64,000 nucleotides of DNA from Cololabis saira (GCF_033807715.1 NC_084590.1:38655505-38719504), one strand, 5' to 3'; counted from the stretch's first letter, positions 12,323-26,192 are shown. Numbers and translations are program-made. Notes: a model not told the origin generated them from the letters alone.

Positions 12323-15300
12323 AGCTCTGCCTCTACCATAGTGGCGAGTGGGTTAAGAATCACCCTGTGCTCTCATACCTGAAACTCACATCTATCATGT
12401 AAATCACCTTGTTACAGCAGTTAACAGATGACAGTTGGCTTTGACAGCTAAGGATGAGGGAAAGATTAAGTCAATTACAGCTTGGCAGGGGGTTCCTCAG
12501 AAATATTTGAAACATTCCCCCAGAATATCGGGACAAAAGGCATCTACACATGCAATGGCACCGTGTGACTGCAAGACTGTAGTTACGTTGGAACAAAATA
12601 CAACTAAACACGCAGTTTCATTTGGAATTGTTGAATAGAAATTGATTAAAGCATCTATTGAGTAACACAATGTAAGTGCAGTCAGTCCACCTGGTGCAGA
12701 TTATTGTCTTTTTTACGTATTAAAAAGGTACTGAAATGGGTATAAACTGGTTGCTCATAGTGTCTGTATATGATAAAATTCAGTAAACAACACAAAGAAA
12801 GGCTATAATTAAATTTGAGCTCTATTTCATGACGAAGGTGGACATTTTCATCAAAGTGGTTAAAATTCTTACATTATAGATTTTTTCCCCCTCATGTTCG
12901 CACCTGCAATCTTATGATTATGTTTTTCTGCTAATGACATCCTTAAGCGCAGGTGTCAAATACTGATTCCCGACAGGTAAATGCTCCGTTCTTATTTGCC
13001 TCCCTGCAAACAAGTGAAGTTAATTTACACTGCAAGCATGCTCGGGACGTCGTCGTTTGAAAAGCCATCTGGAGACCGACGACCTTTGGGGTATCCAGCC
13101 AAAATCCAATTAATTAGTGTGCCCTTTTGACTTGTAGCTGACCACCTTCTCCGCAGAGAGCCCACGATTAGGCGTTTTATGAAAATTAAAAAAAATCTGC
13201 AGTCAAAAAACAGCGTTTTCTGTTGTGGATGAGTAATTACACGTCTGCTCGTCGGCCTTGGGGTTTGTCCTTACTTGCCATTGTGTCAGTCATGTTAGTT
13301 AGACTGGAATAAAGCAGTTTTAGCATTCTGTTAGAGATCCTGCAAATGTGTTTGTACTATTGCACCATCAAGCATCATATTCTATTAAAATCCCAAGGAA
13401 ACATATTGCCTGAGGTCAAGCTTCCAATAACAGCATCAGACAATGGCTTGCTTACATAAGAAAAACAACAGTGGAAGTTTCTGAAACTAGATTTAGCTGA
13501 AACAGTAAAGGTTCTATGTTCAATTGGGCTTTTAATTATATTGAAACAAACAACTTTTATAATTGCTCATCAATGACTTTTATATGAACGCTGCTGTTCA
13601 CAAGCTCAGATTTTAATGATTTGCACACTTGTATTTCCTTTGACTGTTGAACAAGCTTCATAATGAATATAGCAAATGGATCTTAGAGGTCAGAAACTGG
13701 AAGATGTTGATATTTTGCTGATGTGCCAGGGCAAAGTCTTAACTTTAGCTTTATTTGCACTCCAACTTTTCCAAGAAAAGTTGCATTGGGACTAGATTTG
13801 ATGAGGATGAACCTTCCTGACAAGCTCAGTGGTTATTTCCGAAGACGTCCTGTTGAGTTTAAAAACACAAATAAACACGGATGTCCACGCTCTTAGAATT
13901 TGTTCCACTTTGAGTATCTGCAGAGCGCTTTGCAATAGACTCAGCCGTTAAAAATGGGAAGTAAATACACCTGACTTGTTTAGTAAGCAGTACGATTGTC
14001 CTGGCTATATGTCAAAGTGTCAATACCCGGGTCGGCGTGTGCGTAGGGAATTTGGCACCACATTGGGGATATGATTAAACTTGACTGTTTTGGTTGCTTT
14101 TTTTTTTGTTCCGCGTTATCCCACGGGTAACATAAACCGGACAAGATGGATTTGGCTGCCAGTGGGCCGTGTGCCTCGGTTCTCGTGCACACTTACACAA
14201 TTTACTTTTATTGGGCAGGATTTCAGAGAAGTTTTTACAATCATTTTAGTGTATGGCTTCAGCTCAAAGGAATTGTGTGTGACAGAGATGAAATGAGCAA
14301 AAATAGCCTTAATGAGATCAGTGAGGCAAGGCTTGTCAGGCCTCAAGGGAATAACCAGTTGTAAAAATAGTACTGATAAATCCAAGCAATTGTTAGAGTG
14401 GAGTCACATTAGCCACACTAAGAGAAATATTAGGCTTGCCCTGAAGGAGACAACTGTTAAGAGCATTTCCTTTGAACGGGAGATACTGCAGCCACAATGT
14501 GTGCTGCAAATAGGGAAAATAGATAACTAAAGGCAAGATTCAATGTTGCTTTGAATTATGGGTATTGATATGATATCTTGTATTAAGTCATGTTTTATCC
14601 AAACATTATGTCTTATATGCTTTTTTTGTGGATTTTGCCCACAACATGTTTTTTTTTCCAGACCTATGGTGTTTAAACAAATTAAAGTAATGTTGGGTTA
14701 TCCTGATAAAAGCAGCGTAGGCCTATAGCTAAGGAGTCTCATGTAAGGAATTCATTTGGCCATCGATTTAACCTCAATCCGAACACATAAATTGTCCATC
14801 ATCCCATAATCCCCACATTAAGTCAACTCCATGTCACCTCTTAGAGGTCAAGGGTACTTTAAATGATGCCTATAAAAGCTAACCGGGTTAAAATAACAGC
14901 TGTGTTAGTGACAGGAGGGAATGCGAGTCCTTCAGTGCTCCGTCTCCTCTTATTGTGTGGCGATGACACATTCAGGTGCAAGGAAACAGACAGTTATCAC
15001 GACAGCACAGAGTATTTATAGATGCATCTGAATACGCTTTTATTCCTCTTTTCTAAGCAGACGGTGGATGAACAGTGGGTAAAAAGTATGGTTAGCCACC
15101 TCAAAGCCACCGCGAGGCAAAAGGCACCAGGATTTTGAGCGCTAACGCCCACAAGCAAAGAGAAGATGAGCTGCTGAAGAAAACCCGCCGAGTCTTTTGT
15201 TGTCAGCATTCATCAGTGAGAAAATCTTAAATAAATGAGCAACCTAAAATCTTTTTTTTTTTTCTTTTTTTTTTTTTGTTGTTTTGGCAAGCATAAGAGG

Positions 15301-16939
15301 GTGAACTGTACTGCAATGTTTCAAACTCAGTCTGGCACTTTGAGTAACTACCCAACAACAGGTTCTTTACACCAGGTGTGTGATTACAATCTTTGGTTCT
15401 TCTGAGACTGACACCTTCATCTACAAGAAAGGACTGGTCATTTACAATAAATTTGATATAAATGTGATATGACACAATATCATCAAACTCTCCCTTGCTT
15501 CGAAAATAAGCTCAAAGGTTTGGGTATGATCCAATTCCCTTTAAGCCATCGCCTCTGTCAGAACATTCTATTCATCTTTTTTTTTTTCATTTTCTCTTGT
15601 AACTAGAAACTGTCAAGGCCCAGAGGCTTTTCCTTGGTTTGCTTGGCTGTATTTATAATTGGACCCTGTCAACAGTGTCCAGCGCAACTCAAGTGCAATG
15701 TTTGTTATGGCAGCTACTGGGTACTGATTTCAACACATCCCAGCTGTGAGATGGTTTGTCTGTCATTAATGCATAACTATAGAAAAAGGTGGAGACACAG
15801 TAGGTGTGCCCGCATGCTTGTGGAGGGAATAAAAATCATCTAAAGGGGATCAAAGGAAACTATGCACAGCTGAAGTTAAATTCTTCTAGACAATATAAGG
15901 ATCCACTGTTTGCATCCCCAGACAAGTTAATTGAATATAATAACAGGGAAAATACCAAAAGGATTTTACATTTTTTGTATGTCTATAATTCTTAGCTTGG
16001 TTTGCAGTCGTGCTCCAAACAAATCAACTGATAACATATCTTAATTCAGCCATTCTGACTCGCGCTGCTTCATAACTGAGTGTCTCTGTTGGTGTTCTCC
16101 AGGTCAACGCCGGTTCCTGACACACACTGAACCTGTGCAGCGAGGGTTCGTGTCGTGACTGAACTTGTCGGGAGTCGGAGGAGAATGAATGCTTTGCTTG
16201 GAAAGGTGCCCGACACCTGGAGAACAGAGGGAAATAGAACAATGCCCCTGCATGACTCTAATAAACAAAACTTTGATATGTGAGATTGCAGACACTGTGA
16301 GATCTGTTGCTATGAAATGCATAAAGTTCACATTCATCCCAGCTCTGCCTCCTTTATGTCATCTCTAATGTATATACAATCCTCATATTTACCAAATACT
16401 AATACTGGTATTTCTTGTGGGTAACGTAAAAACATTTAAATAAAAATATAGGGCTTTTTTTCGAATGACAAAGTGAGGAAAATGTAAGAAAAATATGTAA
16501 GTATAAGTAGTGACAGCATCATTTGCCCTGAAGTACACGAACCAGGAGGGGGAGACAGAGATCTTCTCCAGTCGGAGTGAGAGACTATTTGTTTATGCAG
16601 CTTCACTCATTCAGCATGGATTTGCCTCTGGTGGGGTTTATTTAATGTAACGAGCATGCAAAAGCAGTCTGAAGAACTGAACAATTTTAAAAATAGATTT
16701 CAACATATTTTGATCTGCTTGAGGCGTGTACAAATGGAATAATTCACGCAGCCTCTCTCTGCAGTCTGAACTCTTAAATGATAGGCTGCCTCTCTCACCC
16801 AAATATATTTTGACTTAATGTATTTTTTTCCTCACCGTCAACCCAGTCCCATCCTTTCTCGGCATTATATTCTCTTCTGCACAGAATGACACGAGCCACG
16901 TCCATTGAAAACTTGACAAATGCATACCGGAGGAGATAT

Positions 16940-17173
16940 GGACCAATTGGCTGAGAGGAGGGCGTGACTCGTCGTACTCCAGCAAGACGGGAGCATGAAG
17001 TTTCAGCCTAGTAGTGCACAGCTGCTTTGAGAGAATGGTACACCACCGCGGTCGGAGGTGCGCAGCGATCCCCGAGTCCCGTTTTATACTTCTCCAACTT
17101 TAACAGAGGCGCGTAGGTTAACAAGAGTGCATGCGTAAAGTTGAACGCGTCTCGCCGCGGTCGCTGCTTCCAG
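16940..17173 (+). promoter_or_regulatory. frem2 core promoter / 5' UTR region
   Basis: The sequence just before the frem2 ATG is GC-richer than its surroundings. It includes a CCAAT-type palindrome CCAATTGG (16943-16950) and a TATA-like TTTTATACTT (17082-17091). The transcription start is not determinable. Two upstream ATGs occur, at 17035 (short ORF ending before the frem2 start) and 17131 (overlapping ORF). An in-frame stop at 17114-17116 with no ATG before 17174 fixes the frem2 start. Confidence 0.4.
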
Positions 17174-17250
17174 ATGGCTTGGATTGCGTCCTCTCACCTG
17201 CGCGGCTCCGGCGCTGCTTTCATCCTCTTCGCGCTGATTCTGACAGGTGA
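17131..17250 (+). other. Upstream ORF overlapping the frem2 start
   Basis: An ATG at 17131 opens a 39-codon frame that ends TGA at 17248-17250, out of frame with frem2 and covering its start codon. Its context is weak (T at -3, C at +4). It would reduce frem2 initiation if present in the mRNA and used. Whether the transcript begins upstream of it is unknown. Confidence 0.45.
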
Positions 17251-20200
17251 TGCGGTCGCGCAGGGCTTTGACAGTTACGGATTATCATACGCCTTGAGGT
17301 CCGAGCTTTCAGAGGACACGATATTGGTTGCCAATAATGGGATCCGCGTGCCTTTCGGGAGATCCGTCTTCATCGATCCCGTCAACGATTTGGTTATCCA
17401 AGTTCAGCCCGGGGATCGATGCAGCATCACAGTCCTGGATAATGATCCCTTGTCACAGAGGCCCGGACTCCTGTCTCCCAAAAAGTTTCCGTGTGAATTT
17501 GGCCCCAACGACGTGAAATATTCCCACTTCGGCTCCAGGAGTCCCCCGAGGGACAGAGTGAGGTTACAACTCAGGTATGACACGCAAACGGATACAATTA
17601 TTATACCGTTCATGATGGAGGTGGAGGTGGTTTTCACACAGCTGGAGGTGCTGACCAAAAACATGCCACTTATTGTGGAGAAACTGCTCGGCACGAGTAA
17701 TCCCATTGATAAAAGGATTTTAGAGTTTACCTACGACAGGGGCGCACAGCAGTGCAGAGTGGTCTCCCTCTCCAGGGGCAGCGCGCTGCCCAGGTACGGA
17801 AAACTTGTGGATGAGGACGGACTCGGCGCCATGCTGGACTGCGATCAATTCATTGAAATGAACACCCGTTATCAGCACACTTTTGCTCTGAAGTCTCCAA
17901 ACAGAGATTACGTCCCTATGCTTGTGGAATTACACGACCAAGAGGGAAATTTGCTCAAGCAGGAATTTTTCCAGATTCTGGTAAGAATAAAAGATGGGGA
18001 GGACAACACGCAGCCTAAACCCAGCTTCGTTGCTATGATGATGATGGAAGTGGACCAGTTTGTGATGACGGCAATAACTGTGGATATGTTGGCCGCAGAG
18101 GATCTGGAGTCTAATCCCGACGAGTTGATTTTCAACATCACATCCCCTCTCTCCTTTGAGGAGGGTTACATAGTCAGCACAGATGACAGGAATTTACCAA
18201 TAACCTCATTTTATCAAGGAGACCTCAAAGAATTGAAAATAGCATATAAACCCCCTGCAGTGGATTCAGACACTGAGCGGATTTTCCAGATTGAGTTTGA
18301 GGTTGTGGACACAGAGGGGGCTGTGTCAGACCCTTTTGCTTTTATGATTGTTGTTAAGCCCATGAATACACTGGCCCCCGTGGTCACGAGAAATACTGGA
18401 CAGCTACTGTATGAAGGTCAGTCCAGGCCTTTGTCTAGCTCTGAGAACTTGGAAATCAGCGATGAAGACAACTTAGACAAAGTTCAAATTTCTGTTATTG
18501 ATGGGCTGAGGCATGGAGACTTAACTGTTCTGGGCTCCACGAGGAAATTTTTCACCCCAACCGATCTCGATGCTGGAGTAGTCATTTATCAACACGACGG
18601 TAGTGACACCTACAGTGATAATATTATTTTCAGGATGACAGATGGGACAAATGAGGTGGAGTTTCTGTTTCCCATCACTGTTGTGCCAACAGATGATGAG
18701 CCTCCCATAATCAATGCCAACACTGGGTTGGTTTTATTTAAAAACCAAATGATGCCAATCTCGTCACTTATGCTCAGTGCAGCTGACATCGACTCTGAGG
18801 ATTCCACAATAAAATTCACATTAAAGCCTCCCTTCTCAACAGTGGGGCAGGTGATGCTGCGTCAGTCTGAGGCACCGGAGGACCCATCGACTTGGAAGTT
18901 TAATACAGAGGATGAAATGTATGAAAAAGTTGTGACTGAATGGCAACAGCAGGATATTACTGATGGGAAGTTGTTCTACAAGCACATAGGGCCACACAGC
19001 ACCAGCACGGTCATGGACCAGTTTGTATTTCGAGTTCAAGATGACAACGACCCGCCTAATGAGTCGGGAGAGAGCTCATTCATTATCAAAATTCTCCCTA
19101 TTGATGATCTACCACCTGAACTGTACCCTGGCACGACCTTGCAAATTACCGTGCACGAATACCAGCTCACCCACTTCCGAAAGAAATTCCTCCGTTATAC
19201 TGACCTCGACTCAGAGGATCGGGATCTGAAATACACGATCATCCAACCACCAACAGACACAGATGAGAACAGCCCTGTAGTATTGGGAGCTCTGGTATTG
19301 ACCGAAAACCCAAACACTGAAGTCACGACTTTCACGCAAGCACAAATCAACCATCATAAAATAGCCTACAAGCCTCCCGACCTCGAGCTTGGAATTACTT
19401 CCCGCGTTTTACAGTTTAGGTTAACGGTTGAAGACGTCTCTAGGAATACAGCAGAGGGAGTTTTTACTATATTTTTAAAGCCTGTGAACAACCAGCCACC
19501 TCAGATAACAAACTCTGGGTTCACTGTGCATGAACGTGGCAGACACATCCTTACCCTTGGTGAGCTGGACACCACAGACACAGACACAGACAGCACAAAG
19601 ATTTCCTTCACAATCACGCAGCCTCCGCTTCATGGCCACATCCAGTTTTCATTTACTGACATGACAAAAGGAGACACTTTTGGCTTAGAGGATATTGCAA
19701 ATGGCAGGATTTCCTATGTCCATAACGGGGATGAATCAGCTGTGGATACCATACAAATAGACATCAGTGATGGGGTGCACATTGTCCCAATAACTATAAG
19801 GATTACAGTGAAGCCCATTGATGATGAAACCCCAACTATTAATCTACCAGCTGGCACAATAGGCTCCTACATAGATGTACTCGAAAATGGAGCTACAGAA
19901 ATAACAAGTAATGTTATTCAGGGTAGAGATGAGGACACCGATGACCTGCGTTTGACATTCATTGTTGAAGACAAGCCATCATTAGGTGAGATCCTGGTGA
20001 AAGGGGTTCCATCTGGCACATTCACTCAAGCTGATATCATTAATGGCTTTGTGGTCTATTCTCATACCAGCGGGGAGATAGGCCCAAACACAAAGGAGGA
20101 TTTTTTCAATCTCACTCTGACAGATATGTCTGATGAGTGGACAGTGGGAGGAAATCAAATCACAGGTGTCAGAGTGCACGTGACCATACTCCCCCTGGAC

Positions 20201-22184
20201 AGCCAGGCTCCAGAGGTCTTCGTCGGTCCACAGTTCACCGTTACTGAAGGAGAGAAGAATGTCATTCAGATTCTTCATATCAGTGCTAATGATGTTGACA
20301 CCCCAAGTGATGACCTCCTTTGTACAATTATTGTGCAGCCAACTTCGGGATATGTGGAAAATATCTCCCCTGCTCCAGGCTCGGAGAAATCCCGGTCTGG
20401 AACGGCGATCAGTGCTTTTACCATCAAGGACATCAGGCATAATCACATTTACTATGTTCAAAGCATTCACAGAGGAGTCGAGCCTGTGGAAGACAGGTTT
20501 ACCTTCAGATGCTCTGATGGCATCAATTTCTCTGAAAGGCACTTTTTCCCCATCTCCATAATCCCCTCAAATGACGAAAAGCCTGAGATTTACATGAGAG
20601 AGTTTGTGGTTATGGAGGGCATGAACATAGTCATTGACACTCCCATTTTGAATGGCGCTGATGCAGATCTCCCCTCAGATCATCTCACATTCTTCATTAC
20701 CAAACCCCCCAGGTACGGATTTATTTTAAATCAGCTCACTACCGGCACCCTCCCCGTGACCAACTTCACCTTGGATCAGATCAGAGAGGGCTCCAGTATT
20801 GTGTATGAGCACGATGACTCAGAGACCACAGAGGACAGCTTTGATATTGTTCTCACAGATGGAAAGTTCAGCGTAGAGAAAAAAGTAATAGTTATGATCA
20901 TCCCTGTGGACGATGAAACCCCGCGGATGGCCATCAACGACGGCCTTGAAATTGAGATAGGTGAGGTTAAAGTAATCAGCAGTAATGTTTTAAAAGCCAC
21001 TGATCTGGACTCTGAAGATAGCACACTGACGTATATTATTAGATACGGACCTGGGCAGGGATATCTGCAAAGAACAACGCCATCTGGGATGTTGGAAAAT
21101 ATCACAGTTGGCATGAATTTTACACAGAATGAAGTGGATCAGGAGTTGATCATATACATCCACAACGGCCAAGAAGGAATTCGAGACCTCATCAAATTTG
21201 ATGTGACAGATGGCATTAATGCTTTAATTGACAGATACTTTTATGTCACAATCGGTGGCATTGACATGGTTTTCCCTGATGTGATCAATAAAGGAGTATC
21301 TCTTAAAGAAGGTGGCAGAGTTACCTTGACGACCGACCTTCTCAGCACCAGTGATCTTAACAGCCCAGATGAACACTTGGTTTTCACAATCACCCGCGCT
21401 CCAGTGAGAGGACATCTGGAGTGCACGGACACACCTGGGGTGCCCATCTCATCCTTTACACAGCTCCAGCTGGCCGGTAACAAAGTCTATTACATCCACA
21501 CTGCCGACGATGAAATGAAGATGGATAGCTTTGAATTTGAAGTAACTGATGGCTACAACCCCGTGTTCCGAACCTTCCGCATCTCCATCATTGGTGTGGA
21601 TAATAAAAAGCCCGTAGTGACAATCCACAGCCTGACGGTGACCGAGGGAGAAAATAAACTCATCACGCCTTTTGAGTTAACGGTTGAGGACAGAGACACT
21701 ATTGACCGCCTCTTGAAATTCACAGTTACTCAGATTCCAGTTCATGGTCGCCTTCTCTTTAACAACACCCGGCCTGTCACCTCCTTCTCAAAGCAGGATC
21801 TTAACGAGAACCTGATCAGCTACAAACACGATGGCACCGAGAGCAAAGAGGACAGTTTCTCCTTCACCGTCACCGATGGCACACACACAGACTTCTACAT
21901 CTTCCCCGACACAGTATTTGAAACTCGAAAGCCCCAGGCGATGAAGATTACCATTCTGCCCGTGGATAATGGGGTACCACAGATTGTGGTGAACAAGGGT
22001 GCCCCGACTTTGCGGGTTCTGGAGACTGGTCACATTGGGTTTGTCATCACCAGTAAGACCCTCAAAGCAGAGGACAGAGACAGCATTCAGGACACTGTGA
22101 CTTTTAGGATTACCGTTGCCCCGGTACATGGTTACCTGATCAACCCAGGGAGAGGAAATGCCACCATTACCAGCTTCACACAAG
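17174..22184 (+). CDS. frem2: frem2 first coding exon: signal peptide, N-domain, CSPG repeats 1-12
   Basis: FREM2 is a large basement-membrane protein that works with FRAS1 and FREM1 in epithelial-mesenchymal adhesion. Loss causes Fraser syndrome in humans and fin-fold blistering in fish. This single exon holds 1,670 codons plus one base (phase 1) and ends CAAG|GTAAGG. Residues 1-29 are a signal peptide (hydrophobic [12 protein letters not shown], likely cut after AVA). An N-terminal domain runs to about 275 ([20 protein letters not shown] is family-typical). CSPG/NG2 repeats start near 277, 400, 510, 654, 780, 888, 1018, 1142, 1256, 1374, 1485 and 1609, recognisable by linkers such as VKPIDDETP and by FxVTDG-like cores. 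Repeat 12 is completed by the next exon. The ATG is the first in frame after a stop at 17114. FREM2 is preferred over FRAS1 (no VWC or furin-like N-terminus) and over FREM1 or FREM3 because of the giant first exon and five Calx-beta domains. Confidence 0.97.
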
Positions 22185-23191
22185 GTAAGGAAGCTGCTCT
22201 ACAAACTGCTTTGCAGACTTGTGAGATTCTACGACTCCTATAACTTCCTGCAGATACTCTATCACAAGACATGTTTTAATTCTCAGAGGTATATGCTGCT
22301 ATTCTTAAACTGACTTTAACTTTTTTTTTTTGCTCTGACAAATACATTACTCATTTGATGCCTGAAAAACAGCTATTTCTATCATGAAGATTTTACTCGA
22401 GGAAGAGCTCTTTGCATAGAAGATGTATGCCTGCGTTCCAGACTTACCATATCTCCTGAGGAGAGAGTTTTGAAACACTGTAGTGTATCTCAGTGGGAAA
22501 TAATTGATGTTGATCTGAAAAAGCATTTCTAAAAGTGAGCCAGGAGAATTAGAAACATGATGATATTTAATTTGAACATGTAAACATGTCAGTGGAAGGA
22601 AAACATTGTAACGTTGCTCAGAGCGAATCGCTGGCTATGTACACAACGCAGGGCAGTGTAGAAGTTAAATTTCAAACAAACCACAGGGGTGTCTGTGTAA
22701 ATGATAAATATCAGCATCCATGTGTTGCCTGCTTTTATTTATTGAGCCTCTGTGAAACGTTTGCCCTCAGAGACTCTAAATATTTCAGGAGTTCTCAGAG
22801 TAAACAGACCACTCCGTATGAGGAGGGATGTTTTTATATCAGATATTGAAGACAATAAAAGTGTAAAGTTTACAATTACTGTAAAGAATCCTGTCCAGCA
22901 TCACGCTATCACGATGGTGGAAAATAGAGACGAGGCCCCCTGAGTCACACTATTCTGAATGTTTATTTGAGGACTCTTACCAACTGGTTTTATCTCTCTA
23001 AATCCCCCGACGTTATCAGGATGTCCTCGTCATGAATCTGCATCATAAAAGATGGTTCAAGTGTGGTCTGACAGTTCAACGAAAGCAATTTCAACAATTT
23101 CCAGCTTGTCATAACCGTGACCAAACAATCAATGTGAATGCTTGTTTAAGAAGAAATTGCTGTTACTTATTCAAATCCTTTCTCTTTTCAG
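22185..23191. other. frem2 intron 1
   Basis: This 1,007-bp intron has GTAAGG and TTTTCAG ends and is phase 1. Apart from AT-rich sequence and a short poly-T near 22321 I see no feature. Confidence 0.9.
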
Positions 23192-23281
23192 CTGAAATTG
23201 ACGATATGAACATATGCTACGTTCTGAGGGATGGTGACGATGCCACAAATGACATCTTTCAGTTCTCCATTGAGGACAGTG
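23192..23281 (+). CDS. frem2: frem2 exon 2: end of CSPG repeat 12
   Basis: A 90-nt phase 1-1 exon encodes EIDDMNICYVLRDGDDATND and FQFSIEDSG (residues 1671-1700). It closes the twelfth CSPG repeat begun in the first exon: the split codon makes TQ-A-EIDD. The acceptor is TCTCTTTTCAG and the donor GTAAGT. Its fit to the family is exact in length and motif. Confidence 0.95.
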
Positions 23282-24473
23282 GTAAGTCCTTTCGTTAAAA
23301 CTATCTTGAAGCTGTACTTTGTGAAAACGTCAGAAAAATAAGTCAAAGGTCACGTGGGCTGATGAGGCATAGAAATATTGAAAATTTGTTCCAGCGTCTC
23401 TTCTTTGAAATTTGAGAATCTCAGATTTCTCAAAGATTTCTCAAAGGAGTCGTGCAGCATGCATTAACATGCAAAAGGTGTTTGCAAAGACGGGGAAGAT
23501 TTCTAGAACCATAATTTCTCACTATTTCATTTTTTTCAGCTAAATGTGAGAAAACAGGGACGCAGGAAGCAAGGACATCTACGTTTATGCAGTTCAAATA
23601 TTTGTATCCCGGCCATGGCGGTAGCTCAGACAAATGATTTGAATGTCAGCATTTCTTACTCATCAAAATTTTATCTAAACATTCATGTTACACTCATTGC
23701 AAATTACTCTCTAGGAAGGTCTGCCATGTCGTTTCTACCCATAATAGGTTACTATGTTTTTTTTAATAAGTAGTGATTGATTTAGCAAAAAAAATAATTA
23801 GTAGAGCAATTAGTGAAGACCTTGCCTCTAACATAGGTTTGTAATCAGGCACAAGTCTAATGAAAGGTTTGAAGCAATCATGTCGGTGTAGCCGATTAGC
23901 AGAAGCAGCGTGCCTTACAGTGTGTCCTTTCTACTACCCTTCAGCTGGGATGAATGAGCACAAAGAAGCACTTTAATGGGGCCCTCTTTTCCCACAAGTA
24001 CCTCAGTACCCCCCCACCCACCCACCCGACACCCCCTATACCCATTTCCTCATTTCCCATGTTTCCGTATAAATCTGTTGCTCGGCTTTAAACAGGTAGA
24101 TGCAGTATGAATGAGTGATGATTGAGGAGCATAGGCTCTGTGTTGCAGCTCCACACCTGAGCCGGTGTTACTGTTGAGTGCATGCAAAACTCCTTTGTTG
24201 CTGAGTGAGCTTCCATCAGTTGCTCTATTATTACCTCACTCGGGTTATTTGTCACGGATCTCTGTGGATTTCAACCCCCACCCACCACCCCACCCCGTCA
24301 CTCTCTTGATGACATACTTGTATCCCACACTGGTAGTTTGTCTTCCAGAGCTCGCAATTAGATTCACTCTCCCAGCACTCACTCACAGAATCTTTTACGT
24401 TACTTGGAAAGAGGACTCAAAATAGGATGTGCAGATGCAGTTATGTTCTCACCTTCAGGCAGATTATTGATTT

Positions 24474-24658
24474 CTTAACAAGAAAACTCCTGCACACCTT
24501 CTTCTCACTGTTCACTTATGTATTAGGCCAACGTTTTGGTCATAGACCTTTTTCAAGGCATCAACCTTTGATGCCTTGAAAAAGGTCTATGACCGAAACG
24601 TTGGCCTAATAAATAAGTGAACAGTGAGAAGAAGGTGTGCAGGAGTCTTCTTGTTAAG
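24474..24658. repeat. 185-bp near-perfect palindrome
   Basis: Two 91-nt arms (24474-24564 and 24568-24658) are reverse complements at 88 of 91 positions, with a 3-nt loop (CCT). The arms contain GACCGAAACGTTGGCCTAAT, a string I recall from dispersed fish repeats. Transcribed within the frem2 intron, it would fold into a very long hairpin. Confidence 0.93.
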
Positions 24659-26192
24659 TTTGGCTGCTGCTTTCCTTCTCTGATGCACCTTTCTGCAAAT
24701 CCGGTGTACAAAAAGTTTTCCACTTTAGATTTTTGATTTCTAAAATATCATTATTTGACAAGGGTTTTATGCTTTACAGTCTTCAAAATCAAAATGGCTC
24801 GACAAACTGATGAATAGTTGGATGACCCATCCATGAGGATACGCTGTACAGTGCCCCCGCGGATTGTTAGTCAGTCAGTGATTGTTTTTTGTTTTGTTGT
24901 ATTTTTAATGAGACTTAAGCCGTGTTGGTGGCAGCCCGGAATCCTAGACAGCGTCTGCAGCTCTTTGAACGGTCGTGTTATGGAGGAGCTGAATGCTTTA
25001 CACTGGCACGCAGCTGCACCACTCATGTAAAGCAGTTGAAAACATTCTTCCTCTCACTCTAAACTCATTGGGGGGAAATTTACCAACTGCACTTTGTATT
25101 GCCATTGGGCAAAAAAAAAGGTGTGTTTCATGTCGCAGCTGCTCCATGGTATTCTGATACTTTGTATCAGCTGCTTTGCAATGTGAATGTGCTTACAGTT
25201 TTAACAGCATCCACAGGATGTGTTTAGGTTTCTGTTAAGATGGTAGTCACTGTTTGTACAATTAAACAAAAACAATATGCATGTATTTATACAAATAGTT
25301 TTAGCAATTTGTTGCATTTTCTGACTCTACTTCCACAACATTTCACTATAATAGGATCAGAACAACAACCTTTTCCTGGTACCAGTGTGTCCAAAGAAAT
25401 ATATAATAAAGCTCTGACTTCAGTGCAAGGCACAAATTGAAGCATTTTTTTTTCTTTATGGAAAAAAAGTGGATGAATGGAAAGCGTCAAGGATTTATCA
25501 AGCTCATTCCAAAAAAACGTATGTTTGACTGACTTCTGATCACGTGATGTGTTTTCTCTAGACTGATTGACTTGTTACAAGGCACATTTTAGCTTTTAAA
25601 TTAAAACAGCCAGGGGCTGGAGTAGTTCACCAAAGCAATCCATCTACTTCATACTGAATTTAAAATGTGCATGGTGTGTCGGGAGCACAAATTTAAATCT
25701 GTATTAAACCTGATCTGCACTAATGTATAATTTGATCAGTGTGTATGTAATGTATCAATCTGACCATTTACCTAGTGTTACTATGAAGTAAACCTTTAAA
25801 AGATAAGCCAAACTGAATTGATTTGTTCGTTTAAATGTATTTTGCATACACATTTTAAAATGACTTTTCTTGGCTACATTACATCAACAGTGTTAGGGTT
25901 AAATTGAGTAAGATCCAGATGCAGGAGACGGAGGAGGCAGGAGTTCCAAAAAACATGACTTAATCAAAAAACCAAAGCACTGCTGAGCAGGATTTCAAAA
26001 AACAAGAGCCTAAATTTGACAAAAAAAAAACAAAACATGACATGAGCCATGGTGGCGATAACAGTACAGATGCACAGGGTGAAGGGAAAGACAAGACAAC
26101 ATACAGTATACACAGAGGGCTTGACGAGACAGGGGTGCAAACGACCAGGGCAGATGGGAACAAGAGAAGTCGAGACAAAACTTAAACACATT

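Noticed and set aside
17141..17173. In-frame extension of frem2 upstream of the ATG at 17174
   Set aside because: The 11 codons start with TTG, not ATG. An in-frame stop at 17114 leaves no upstream ATG, and the residues are not signal-peptide-like.
19982..20542. 186-residue ORF on the minus strand
   Set aside because: It is antisense to frem2 exon 1 and shows no domain. Long antisense frames are expected opposite a 5-kb coding exon.
23430..23773. Overlapping short ORFs after frem2 exon 2
   Set aside because: No homology, no splice signals in agreement, and no gap in the frem2 protein that they could fill.
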